From Cryptomeria japonica (taxonomy: Eukaryota; Streptophyta; Pinopsida; Cupressales; Cupressaceae): 64,000 bases of DNA. The notes under the pieces were generated by a model that searched no databases, was not told the DNA's origin, and saw only the letters and a list, made by a program, of their open reading frames with translations. This document shows, piece after piece, positions 1 through 10,114 of this stretch (within the stretch, counting starts at the first letter, position 1; each line of letters begins with the position of its first letter). The DNA lies in assembly GCF_030272615.1 (NCBI RefSeq), contig NC_081407.1:373324998-373388997 (forward strand), read 5' to 3'. Both the position numbers and the translations under genes were made by a program.

Positions 1-239
1 ATGATTCTAATAAAATATTTGAAGTTAATGGAAAATCTCCCTTGACAAATTCTTTGGAAACTTCTAAGAATGCACCTAAATTCCATGGTACTAGATATGT
101 ATATCTCCAACATGTTAATGTGAGTTCCTCAAAGGTGGTCATGAAATTGTAATTTCTTTTTGTCCTATTCTAGAAAAATTGGTTTTAGAATGAGTTTACT
201 TAAGGTATGTTATCTTGGGATTAGTTACATTAATGTTAT
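1..239 (-). pseudogene. Decayed Ty3/gypsy protease remnant, distal part (target of element A)
   Basis: Read on the minus strand across the GTTAT target duplication, this stretch appears to continue the protease fragment at 18694-18942. The reading after the protease includes a stretch resembling GQKEITIS, followed by a stop and PPL, comparable to the segment that follows the protease in other gypsy polyproteins. It is riddled with stops and frame shifts. The assignment rests on weak similarity plus the nested-insertion logic, so it is tentative. Nothing else is visible before the element A LTR. Confidence 0.4.
235..239. repeat. Target-site duplication of element A (GTTAT, left)
   Basis: GTTAT directly precedes the TG of the left LTR and is repeated exactly after the CA of the right LTR at 18662-18666. 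A 5-bp duplication is normal for Ty3/gypsy integration and fixes both ends of element A. Confidence 0.93.
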
Positions 240-1691
240 TGTATGCAGGAAAAGCGGGCCTATAGAACTCAATATGTGAAAAACGGAGCTCTAGGGAGCC
301 TTGCTCACACACCCACAGGACTTCTTGGTGCAAGCTATGGAGTCATGAAGTATGGCTTAGCTTCCCAAGGATGGTTCCATGGTTCTCTATCTTGCACGGT
401 CCCTCAAACCAATGTTTTTGCTCTCAGATCACTAAGCAAAATGGTTTAGGGATGACAAATGCAAGAATGAGGGATGCTTTTGTTGATTTTAAGATGAGAT
501 GCATCCTAAGCTATGCATGATGCTACAAATGCAATAAACTAGCTATAAGATGACAAGGTTAGCAAACAAGACTATCCTAGCATACTATATTAGTTTATGA
601 TTTTAGCTAAATGATAAGGAACATACTCTAAATTTGCATATTTTAGATTAATTCCTATTTAAAAGAGAAGCTAAATGATGAGCATATAAAATATGAAAGC
701 TTGAATGGATTTGAGTATAAGTGTGATGCTAAAGACTTGGATGATCTGAAAATGAAGGGATGAGAGCTCTATTTATAGCAAGGGCAATGGATGGCCAGGA
801 TTGAAAGAGGCAATCAAGGGCTAAGTTTGAAAGTTGTCAATCCATGTTTACAATTGGCACCAATGAAATGGTGACAATTGTCAACATAAGACTGGGTTGA
901 GAGGAGAGGTAGGAAGCATTAAATGCTTGAGAAGACCTCATGGCTACCCTAGGGGTTAAGGGTTAAGGTTAAGTTAAGATTACCCATTGGATAAAGCTTT
1001 TACCCAAAGGATAAACTCTTGTGCAAAGGTTTTAAGGATAACCATGGCCAATGCAATAAATGTTTGATGAGACCCTTGGGTTACATGGAGGTTGAGTTTA
1101 TGGAAATTCTTTAACCATGTAAGAAGGTTGAGTTAACCATTAATGGTTATGAAGACTTTGGGGACAAATTTGTAAGAGTCCTTCCAAATTTGGGGGCATT
1201 CAACAAGTTAGCTTGTTGAATGGATAAAGGCTTTAATGCATTTTGAAAACTTTACTCCAAATTTGAGAAGTGACCTCAAATTTAGCGAAAAGGGATAATG
1301 GATGGGTTTGGGTTAATTAATTAGGTTTAGAAGAATCTAGAAGAGGTTAGAAAGAGGTTTAGGATGCAAGTGGGAGGTGTAGGATTTTGCAAGTGGGTGA
1401 GGGAAAATAGGTTTTAATTGAATTTAATTCAATTTGGTTGCAATTAAATAAATTAGATTTATTTAATTTAGGATAACTATTTTAATTAAATTTGAATTTA
1501 ATTAAAAAGTGGACAGGGGCTTTAATTGAATAAAATGAATTTATCCTATTAAATGGTATAGTGAATTTAATTGAGTAATTTACTTAATTAAATAGAGGAA
1601 TGCGGGTAATTTAATTAAATTGGATTTAATTAAACAGAGAAATGAACATAAAATATTCATTTAGGAATATGGTCATTTTTATACGTCTACA
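240..1691 (-). repeat. 3' LTR of element A
   Basis: A 1452-bp direct repeat of 17228-18661, bounded by TGTATGC and TCTACA on the plus strand. It has an A/T-only stretch of alternating AATT-rich blocks near its right side (about 1400-1620) and a TATA-like CTATTTATAG (minus-strand CTATAAATAG) near 770. Relative to the other LTR it keeps a short segment around 1195-1225 that LTR2 has lost. Confidence 0.94.
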
Positions 1692-1706
1692 TTTTGCCCC
1701 TCTTTG
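1692..1706 (-). other. Polypurine tract of element A
   Basis: On the minus strand the sequence just before the 3' LTR is AAAGAGGGGCAAAA, directly abutting TGTAGACG. This is the expected plus-strand primer position. The matching site in element B reads AAAGATGGGCAAAA (60184-60197), and element D reads TCAAAGAGGGTCAAAA at the right edge of the window. Confidence 0.85.
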
Positions 1707-2040
1707 AAGTGACGTGTGTGCACATGTTATTTCAAAGAAAATGATATGTTGTTGTGATTTTATGATCGATGTCATTTTTATGAATTTCATGTCGTGACCC
1801 AGATTTGATGTGTGATGCCCCAGATTCAATAAACGATGGTGATAATGCCCCCTCGGGAGATGAATCAATATTTTGAAAATTTGATTTGATTTGATGATAA
1901 TTTGCATTTGGTGTGTAAGATTTTGGCTAGGTGAAACGTTTAAATTGATTCATCTCCTGATAATTGACGTGTTTTAGGGTATGAGGGAGACCGCGAGCAA
2001 ATTACATGCCCATTTCCCTAACCCTAATTTCATTTTTCTC

Positions 2041-2050
2041 CTATAAAAGG
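2041..2050 (+). promoter_or_regulatory. Putative TATA box of the antisense PMD gene (copy A)
   Basis: CTATAAAAGG lies 73 bases upstream of the exon-1 ATG of the antisense gene. The same decamer occurs at the equivalent place in element B (59850-59841). It points away from the element's own transcription direction, suggesting the antisense gene has its own promoter. No experimental support is visible. Confidence 0.55.
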
Positions 2051-2276
2051 GAAAAAGTGCTTTGATTTGTTTCATTTGTGCTTGTTGACTTGGGAGAAAA
2101 GGACTTTTGGAGAGAAGACAAAATGCCTATTCCTTATTCTACGCATCGTTTTGAGCGCGTTCGGAGGCATCGGAGACCTGTCGCGTATGGTCCACCGGCA
2201 AGTCAATGCTTTTGACCCCTTTTTGATTTTTAATTTGATCATTTTTGGTCAGTTTTTTATTTTTGAAATTCGGTTT

Positions 2277-2740
2277 TAACGTTTTAGCGCGTAGGGGTCT
2301 TCGTTTAGCGCATACGATAAATTAGGTAGCACATAGGGTATTAATTAGGATAGCGTCTGAAAATGAATAGGGTATCGCATGAAAGTTTTAGGTTAGGGCA
2401 TGGTCTTAGGTTAGCGCATGATGAAAATAGGGTAGCGCTTCGGGTTAAAAAGGTAGCACATAGGTCAAACCTAGCGCATAGGGTCCATAGGGGGTCGCAT
2501 GGGTAGGGGGATTTAGCGTGTAGGGTAGACCTAGCGCATAGGGTTGAATAGGTAGTGCCAACATGGGATAGGTTAGCGCATAGGTCGGTTTTAGCGCTTA
2601 GGGTAAGTTGGGTGGTGCATGGAGAAAAAAGGATAGCGCGTAGAGTCAGTCTAGCGCATAGGGTAGACATAACAGCGCGCGGAGAAAACAGCGTAGCGCA
2701 TGGGTGTATTTTAGCACATAACCAGGTTTAAGTAGTGCAT
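2277..2740 (+). repeat. GCGC-motif array in the antisense-gene intron (copy A)
   Basis: About 23 irregularly spaced copies (every 15-30 bases) of TAGCGCAT or TAGCGCGT and decayed forms such as TAGCACAT and TAGTGCAT, usually followed by AGGG. About a dozen keep the AGCGC core. The spacing and flanks differ from copy to copy, so this is not a simple tandem satellite. It lies entirely within the intron of the antisense gene and reads in the same direction as that gene. Confidence 0.85.
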
Positions 2741-3004
2741 GGATTGGGTTTTTGCAAGAGTTAGCAATTTGTGAATGTGAAAAATTACATAGGAAAAGGT
2801 TAGTTTTGCCTGGGGAGATGGATTTTTGTCATTTTGCTGTGTCTTTTGATTATGTTTTTGAAAATGTGTCCAATATGAGTGTTGATATAACTTGATTTAA
2901 TTTGCGATTTGTTTCAAGTTATTGATGTAGATATGAATGTGTTATTTTGATCGAACCATGATTTGATTTGCACTGTGTTTCAAGTTCAATGTGTGGAGCC
3001 TAAT

Positions 3005-3206
3005 TTGTGTTACAAGCTGATATGGGTTGGAAACATGAGTTGTGTTACAAGCTGATATTGGTTGGAAACTTGAGTTGTTTTACAAGTTGATATGGGTGGG
3101 AAACTTGAGTTGTTTAACAAGTTTATGTTATGTGGAAACTTGAGTTGTTTTACAAGTTTTGATATGGTCTTTGAAAACTTGAGTTGTTTTACAAGTTGAT
3201 ATGGAA
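3005..3206 (+). repeat. 35-bp minisatellite in the antisense-gene intron (copy A)
   Basis: About six tandem units of roughly 35 bases, each starting TTGTGTTACAAG or TTGTTTTACAAG and ending GGAAACTTGAG, with one longer and one partial unit. The same array is present in copy B at about 58697-58900, so it predates the separation of the two copies. Confidence 0.8.
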
Positions 3207-5489
3207 TGATATGATGTGGAACTTGATTAGATAAGCAAATTATTTCATGTTTTTGATGTGATTTTGATTCTGATATCTTTGTTTTGATGTGGAAACTGAT
3301 ATTGAACTCGTTTTTCTTTTTTACAGGAGCGATTGGGAGTGGTGCAGTCGCGAGAGCGGTTTCCTAGACCTTGGGCATTGATTCCACGGTTGGCACAGGC
3401 TGACCTAGATGTGATAGAGAGATGTGGCCTATCATCCTTGTTAGATATGCCTCGGCTCACTATGAATCGATGTCTACTTACAGCACTCACTAAGAGGTGG
3501 CACAGTGATACGAACACCTTTCACTTTGCTACCGATGAGATGACAGTCACTCCAGAGGACTATTATAGGATCTTACAAATTCCCATAGCAAGTGCTTTAT
3601 TTCCATATGAGCATACGAAGGAGGGTGGTACTGAGGCGCTGCGGTGCATTTTCCATGATGAGACAGTATGTGGGTATGAGATCCCATGGCAGGAGTTCTT
3701 GGATCTAGACTATGCGCCTCTCTCGTCAGCACTAGCAAGGTTTATCGGTGGATTCCTTTGTCCCGATCGTAGGTCAAAGGGATTCTTTGTGGGTTGGGGA
3801 TTGGTTCTTGAGGAGATGGTGACCCAGGGCCGCAAGTTTTCTTGGGGATCAACCATGTTAGCCCACTTGTACAGGGACCTGCATGAGGTTGTGTATCTGG
3901 GTTACAACAGTTTGTCAACTGGCGTGACACTTTTACAGGTATGGTGCTGGGAGCACATTCCAGCAACGAGGCCACTGGTGGACAGAGACAGGCTTGTTGG
4001 GTGGGCATATGCTTATGGTTACAGGGGTCTAGTTGTCTAGCGTAAGCTGGGAAAACTGGAGCATTGGAGGAGGGTCTTGGATGATATAGATACGGTTGTC
4101 TGGCGACCATATACAGATTGCGAGGTCTGGGCAGAGGATGGGCTAGAGATGCCTTTTGTTTTTATGAGTCAGTTTTTGATAGGGCGGACACCCTTTGTGA
4201 TAGAGAGATTTCAGGTGGGTAGGGTTTTGAGGCAGTATGGTTGGCAGTAGGGTATACCACAGGGGACCTTCTTGTACACGCGTTGGAGACAGGATGTACC
4301 TGATTGGGGTCCTACCATTGATAGCAGAGTAGCTGTAGAGGAGTTCTTCAGCTTAACGACTCAGATATGGGACTATGCTCTCGAGATACTAGACGTAGGG
4401 ATGACCCATGAGTTTGCGGGTTTGTTTGCAGCTCGTGCTGTAGCCCGGATATCAGCTCCTGAGGAGATGCGACTGACCTTTGATGATGATGAGGAGGATG
4501 TTGGGGGAGATGGAGATGATGGAGGGGAAGGTGGATGACGGGGGAGAGGATATTGGGGGAGGAGAGGAGATAGGGGGAGACATGGGGGAGGTCAGGTGGA
4601 GAGAGCAGTTCGGCGAGCTGTGATGGACAAGGGGAGAGGAGGGTTGGCTATTGCGGCAGGGGAGGAGGGGAGAGTGGGAGAGGTGATGGCAGCGGTGGGA
4701 GGGACAGATGAGTGGAGGCGGCCGACACAGAGGAGGAGGACTGATGAGTTACCTCCACCAGCACCTAGGACAGGCAGAGGGATAGGGGATACCCCTTCAC
4801 AGGTGCCCCTATGGGTCCGAGTCCCTACACATGTGGAAGATGCTCAGATCAGGACGCTACAGTTGACAGCTTAGTAGCTACAGGCACAACTATTGATGCA
4901 GTAGCGTCAGATTACTCAGCTGACTCTAGAGCGAGATACAGAGATACAACGACGTGGTTGGGCAGAGGAGCTGGTAGCTAGTATTCAGAGAGTGGCTGCA
5001 GGGGGCCCGATGAGAGATATCATGAGAGAGCTGTCTTCGAGAGCGAGGGAGGCAGAGTATTATAGACGCCATTATGAGGATGCAGTGCCCCGAGAGCGCA
5101 GAGTGCAGAGCTTCACGCAGGCGAGATTGAGTCGATCTCGAGAGACTGGGACACAGTCAGAGAGCAGAGGTGTGATGGGGCCGCCGAGACAGGATCCTCC
5201 TGGAGATCCAGGAGTTGGGACATCAGCTGTGAGACCATCCCCCTAAGGAGATAGTCATACCTGAGAGACGATGTCTCTATTGTATTTTTAGATCATTGTT
5301 TTGTTCTGGGCACATACATGACAGATTTTGTATATTTGGATCATTTTGATATATATATAGATGACACCATTTTCTTTGATCATGTGATGTGTTGTGGATG
5401 CATGTTCTATATGTTCTTTCTTTACTTTATGATGATGCAATGCTTAGATAGATGATATGATGCATGATGCAAATGTATGATGTATGCTT

Positions 5490-5735
5490 TGATATGCTGT
5501 GAGATGTATCTTGAAAATGAGATGTATGATAATGATAATGAGATGTATCTTGAAAATGAGATGTATGATTTGATAATGATGTGAGATGTATCTTGAAAAT
5601 GAGATGTAGGATTTGATAATGATGTGAAACTAAATGCAAGATTTAAAATGATATGCAATTATTTGCAAAATGATATGCAACTATTTATAAAATGATATGC
5701 AACTATTTGTAAAATGATATGCAACTATTTATTTT
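5490..5735. repeat. Short tandem repeats between the antisense gene and pol (copy A)
   Basis: Two adjacent arrays. The first has units built from GAGATGTATCTTGAAAATGA (about 5500-5610). The second has about four units of AAAATGATATGCAACTATTT plus a few bases (about 5647-5730). Element B holds both arrays at about 56190-56410. They fall in the convergent region where the sense (pol) and antisense (PMD) transcripts should end. Confidence 0.8.
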
Positions 5736-5800
5736 TGGAGCATCCTCACATTTGTCATCTTGATATAACCATATGTTATTTGCTTTTGATATAGGTATCA

Positions 5801-6043
5801 TCATTGAGCATTGATTTGTTTGAGATATGTTGAAAATTTATACAAGCATAATGGTATAATTGAACCATAATGACCTGAGAAAAATTTACATGATTTTTGA
5901 TTTTGCAAGATAGCACAAGCGTCAAGGTATAATTTAACCAGGACGACCAGAGTGCGGATTGCGTATAAAAAGACAAGATTAAACCATTTGTATGCGTAAA
6001 GTGGATTCATGTCTTTAGTGATATTCGGTGTATCACGTCTCAA
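5801..6043 (-). CDS. Small hydrophobic sense ORF downstream of pol (copy A), unknown
   Basis: An 80-codon open frame on the element's sense strand, between the integrase end and the antisense gene. The C-terminal ~60 residues recur with few changes in element B (55926-56135), including LDACAILQNQKSCKFFSGHY. The middle is rich in Leu, Ile and Tyr. The underlying DNA has an internal imperfect duplication (two GGTTCAATTATACC blocks), which gives part of the similarity. No family recognised; it may be non-coding conservation. Confidence 0.25.
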   Translation of the reverse strand: MRRDTPNITKDMNPLYAYKWFNLVFLYAIRTLVVLVKLYLDACAILQNQKSCKFFSGHYGSIIPLCLYKFSTYLKQINAQ

Positions 6044-6698
6044 GACAAGTATTTACACAGTACAATTGATCGCCTCACAGACAGAAGACTAAGAAAATAT
6101 TGGAGTTTTCTCATGATCTCTAGCTTCGGAGCATTAGCGAGAAAATGTAGAGAATCCAATAATTTAAAAAGTTCAAATGCAAAAATAGTCAAGACTTTAT
6201 GCGGTAATGCAACATTTAGTACTTCAGAAAATCATCCATCTTTGGTATTTGTGATTCTTGCTTTTGCGATCCAATGTTTTGTTCTGTGATGAAGTGTTTT
6301 GTTGTTGGAAGTGATGTTTTTGAGTTTTGTAAATAGTCTTGATGCTTTGAACATGCTGCCAGTTTTGATGATTATTGCCCCTAGCTAAGTGCACCTCTCG
6401 ATGTGGATGCGTACAGTGATTACTAAGCCATGGTGGAATGTGGTAAACGGATATATGGATAGACCAGGATAGTGACTACGCTAAGTATGTCCTGAATGGA
6501 TATATGCTAAGTGTCGGGCGATGGCCGATAGTGCTTTACTGCGAAGATAAGGATGTGGATATAGATAAAGGAGCTGTCCTTTCACAATAGCGCCTGTTAC
6601 CAGGTTTTCACCAGTTGCTTTTATTGTACCTTTTTATTTGCTTTTTCTTGATTTTTTGATTTTTTGTTTGTTTTTGCTTTTTCCGTGCATTAGACTAC

Positions 6699-7850
6699 TC
6701 AAGTGTAGTATTTCTTCAGATGAATGTTGTTAGTTGGTTCATCGAGCACATCTCCTTCTAAAGTTGTAAGCTGATAAGCACCTGATCCATAGATTGATAT
6801 GACAACATAGGGACCCAACCAGTTAGGTTCAAATTTCCCTTTCTTTTCTCGATCTTGTTGATTTCTTGGATTTTCTTTGAGGACTAGGTCACCAACTTTG
6901 AAGTTGCGAGGGATGACCTTGTGATTGTAGCTTCTACACATGCGTTGCTAATATGCTTTGAGATGAGTGTAAGCATGTTGACACCTTTCATCTAATAGTT
7001 CCAGTTCTTGCAGTCGGTTGACTCGATACTCTTCATCTGGAATTAATCCTTTTAGAGAGACTCTGAGAGATGGAATTTCTACCTCCAGTGGTAAAATAGC
7101 TTCTGATCCATAGACCAATGAGAAAGGTGTGGCTCCTGTAGGTGTACAGATGCTGGTCCTGTATGCCCAAAGTGCTGGATTGAGTTGTATATGCCAATTT
7201 TTGCTTGCATCATTTACTGTTTTCTTGAGGATTTTCAGTATTGTTTTGTTGGATGCTTCTGCTTGACCATTCCCCTGGGGGTAGTATGGTGTAGAGAACC
7301 GATGTTGTATTTTGAATTGTTCACATAGTTCTCGGACATCTTGGTTTTTGAACGGTCGTCAATTATCGATGATGATGGAACTTGGAATACCATATCTGCA
7401 AATCAAATAGTTCAGGATAAAAGACGCAATTTGCTTTCCAGTTACTGTGGTCATGGGGACTGCTTCTATCCACTTTGTAAAGTATTCTATTGCAGTTATA
7501 ATGAACTTGTGTCCATTTGAAGATGAAGGATGAATTTTGCCGACTAAGTCTAGTCCCCACTGACAAAAGGGCCAGGATGTTGTAAATGGCTGTAGTTCCT
7601 GTGTCGGTGCATGTATCAAATTACCATGGATCTGACATTTAAGACACTTTTTGGCGAAGTGGTAAGAATCTTTCTCCATTGTAGGCCAGTAGTATCCCAT
7701 CCTTAGAAGCTTTTTAGCAAGAGTAGTCCCACTTGAATGTGTGCCACAAATACCTTCGTGAAGCTCGTGTAAAGCGGAATCAGATTCATTACGAGCAAGA
7801 CAACGAAGAAGAGTATCATCTAGACCTCGATGGTACAAAGTATCAGCAGT
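6699..7850 (-). pseudogene. Integrase region of element A pol (broken)
   Basis: Integrates element DNA into the host genome. Visible in order: an HHCC-like zinc region (HELHEGICGTH and CLKC), the core with GLDLVG (first catalytic Asp), SIIIDN (second Asp) and a downstream NGQAEASNKT (Glu), then a C-terminal region with VGDLVLKENPRN, WLGPYVV and the terminal KKYYT before TGA. Breaks: TGA directly after IIIDN (copy B has GGA, Gly) and TAG before QRMCRSYNHK (copy B CAG). A one-base deletion just upstream separates it from RNase H. All three catalytic residues are still encoded. Confidence 0.88.
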
Positions 7851-8701
7851 AAGGGTATACCGAGCGACTTTCGGATAAAATTACGTTTTTGGTTACGGGA
7901 TTGGTCAATGGGTAAGATGTTGTTCTTTAGATAATCATATATTGGTCCATATAAAGGAGAATCCGAACTAGTTAAGGCATAGACGACATGGGATTTAGAG
8001 TGGTCATAGGCTGGGGAGAACAGTTGCTCTACCAGGAACTCGTAACGACTCTGTTGCTCTAGAATTTGTAGTAACGAAGTGATTGTAGCCATGGCATCGA
8101 CTGCTTTGTTGTTCAACCTTGGTATTTGCTCAAAGGTGATGTGTACAAAATATTGTTTGAAGTCATCCACCATTCGCTTGTAGGGTAGTAGCTTGTCATC
8201 CTTTGTCTGATAGTCATTGTTGATTTGATTGACGACTAGTTGTGAATCTCCGTAGACCATTAACTCTGTGATTTTCCATTCTACTGCCATTTTGATGCCT
8301 ATAACCAATGCCTCATATTCAACCACATTATTTGTGCATGGGAACATAAGCCGATATGATCTTGGTATAGTATGCCCTCCAGAATTGATGAATAGAATGC
8401 CAGTGCCTGAACCATGTTGGGTGTAGGATCCGTCAAAGTATAGGGTCCATTGTGTGGTAGAAATAGCAAGAACGTCCCTGTTCGGAAATTCAATCTCCAT
8501 AGTTTGTTTTCCTGGTAGCGGTGCTTCAGCTAGTTGATCTACAATTACTTGTCCTTTGATAGCTCTTCGTTCTGTGTAGTGGATGTCAAATTCACTGAGA
8601 ATCATGACCCATTTAGCCAACCGACCGGTAAGAGTTTCTTTATTGAGTAGATATTTGAGAGGATCAATTTTTGCCACTAGCTTAATTGTGTGTGCTAGCA
8701 C
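7820..8701 (-). pseudogene. Second (archaeal-type) RNase H domain and linker, element A
   Basis: Follows the ordinary gypsy RNase H remnant. Residues visible in this 293-codon open stretch: the end of the first RNase H with KIDPLKYLL, then WTLYFDGSYT (Asp90), NNVVEYEALV (Glu130), VYGDSQLVVNQI (Asp152) and KAVDAMA (Asp202). This gives an intact acidic D-E-D-D set. Degrades the RNA strand of the RNA/DNA hybrid. A second RNase H of this type is known from Tat-lineage elements. The frame is lost at the 3' end by a one-base deletion near 7875 relative to copy B. Confidence 0.85.
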
Positions 8702-8707
8702 ATAATG

Positions 8708-10114
8708 TCAGAACTTTTGAGATGCGAAGACTACTGTGAGACAAGCCTTCTCAATGATTGTATAGTTGAGTTCATAGCCATTCAATGTCCCGCTGATGTA
8801 GTATATGGCCCGTTCCTTCCCTTGTTGATCTTCTTGTGCCAATAGTGCCCCCAATGATATATCTGTTGTTGAAATGTATAGAATAAGGGGCTTTCCTGCG
8901 ACCGGTGGTACTAGAACTGGTGGGTTCATTAGATACTGTTTGATTTGATAAAAGGATTCTGCACACTTGGCTTCCCATCTGAAAGGTACATTCTTATGGA
9001 GCAAATGATTGAATGGTAGACTTTTGTCAGCTAGTTGAGCTATGAATCGCCTGATTGATTGGAGTCGTCCTTGTAGGGATCTGAGCTGACTGATATTCTT
9101 TGGTGGTGGCATTTCCATAATGGCTTGTACCTTTGCTGGATCTACTTCAATACCTTTAGCTGAGACGATGTAGCCCAATAACTTGCCTGATGTAACCTCG
9201 AAGACGCACTTCTTAGGGTTGAGCCTGACTTGGAATTTCTCCAATCGATCAAAGATCTTTGTTAGGATGTCGAGCTGTTCTACTCTAGTGAAGGATTTAG
9301 CTAGTAAATCATCCACATAGTCTTCCATGAATGTGTGCATCATGTCATGAAAGATTGTTGTCATTGCTCTTTGATAAGTAGCCCCTGCATATTTTAAGCC
9401 AAAAGGCATAACATTCCAACAGTACGTTCCCCAAGGATAGGTAAACGTTGTTTTATCTTGATCTTCTGGGGCTATTTTGATCTCATTATAGCCTGAAAAA
9501 CTATCCATTAGTAAGAGCATTGCATGGCCTGCTGTGAGGTCTACAATTATGTCGATACTGGGCAGAGGAAAGTTGTCTTTTGGACAGGCTTTGTTGACAT
9601 CTCTGAAATCAGTGCAGATTCTGATATTGTCGTTTGGTTTTGATACTGGTACTATATTGGAAATCCATTCTGTATAGTCGATGGGTCGAATGAATCCGAC
9701 ATCTAATAGTTTCTTCAGTTCAGCCTTGACCATGAGTGCCACCTGTGGATTCATCTTTCGTAGTTTTTGCTTGACTGGCTTAACTCCTAGAGAGATGGAT
9801 AAGTGATGCATGATTAAGTATGGATCAATTCTGGGCATATCTGCATATGACCAAACAAAGTTAATTTTCTTTTCTGCAAAAAAGATGAGAAATGTCGATC
9901 TTTCCTCCTCTGTCAGAGATTCTGCTAGGTGTATGTTTTTGGCTGCTTCTATAGTACCAATGTTGATTGATTGAGTGGGCTCACTCAATATGGGTGATCG
10001 CTCATGAAAGTGTTCAGGAAGAGTGTCAAGTCTCCCATCTTTAGGTGCCTTAAAAAGGTTTTCACCCTCAAATGCGTCCTTTATTTTTACTTTTTTGTGA
10101 TCTAGAGATGCCAT
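8708..10114 (-). pseudogene. Reverse transcriptase and first gypsy RNase H, element A
   Basis: A 468-codon uninterrupted stretch. RT motifs: KLLDVGFIRPIDYTEWISN (about 136-153), NIRICTDFRDVNKACPKD, LLMDSFSGYNEIKI (Asp204), WNVMPFGLKYAGATYQRAM and DYVDDLLAKS (YVDD at 266-269). It continues into the gypsy connection/RNase H region with LILYISTTDISLGALLAQ, where the usual catalytic Asp positions are not obvious; this suggests the first RNase H is degenerate and the second does the work. The frame ends at TGA (CGA in copy B) after ASQKF. A one-base deletion near 10118 puts it out of frame with the upstream part of the polyprotein. Confidence 0.9.

Larger units (their letters stand above)
2123..5246 (+). 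pseudogene. Antisense plant-mobile-domain (PMD) gene in element A, two exons, broken
   Basis: Exon 1 is 2123-2197 (ATG, 25 codons, basic, Arg-rich). The intron 2198-3326 ends in a pyrimidine tract plus TACAG; its donor reads GCAAGT here but GTAAGT in copy B. Exon 2 is 3327-5246, and the splice keeps frame (phase 0). Exon 2 is one frame of about 640 codons: a PMD-like region (about residues 30-340, including an Asp-x-Ile-Glu-Arg-Cys-Gly start and a Thr-Phe-His-Phe-Ala-Thr stretch of the kind seen in PMD proteins), an acidic then Arg/Gly-rich linker, and a helical Gln/Arg/Glu-rich tail. In-frame stops lie at 4038, 4248, 4536, 4872, 4875 and 4902; copy B has CAG or CGA at these positions. PMD proteins are known both as host silencing factors (MAIN family) and inside transposons; the role here is unknown. 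A host-derived capture or an ancient element-borne gene are both possible. Confidence 0.8.

Noticed and set aside
243-449. 68-codon ORF, also at 17231-17437
   Set aside because: It lies inside the LTR of element A and is repeated only because the LTRs are repeats; no coding signal.
2341-2670. 109-codon ORF with repeated Leu-Cys-Ala-Arg units, and its relative at 59133-59450
   Set aside because: A translation artefact of the GCGC-motif array; the frame changes with repeat spacing.
2277-2740. Could the GCGC-motif array be a CRISPR-like array
   Set aside because: Spacing is irregular, repeats are only ~8 bases, the host is a plant, and the same array recurs in each transposon copy.
5422-5658. 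His/Ser/Ile-rich ORFs, also at 56193-56480
   Set aside because: Products of the short tandem repeats in that region.
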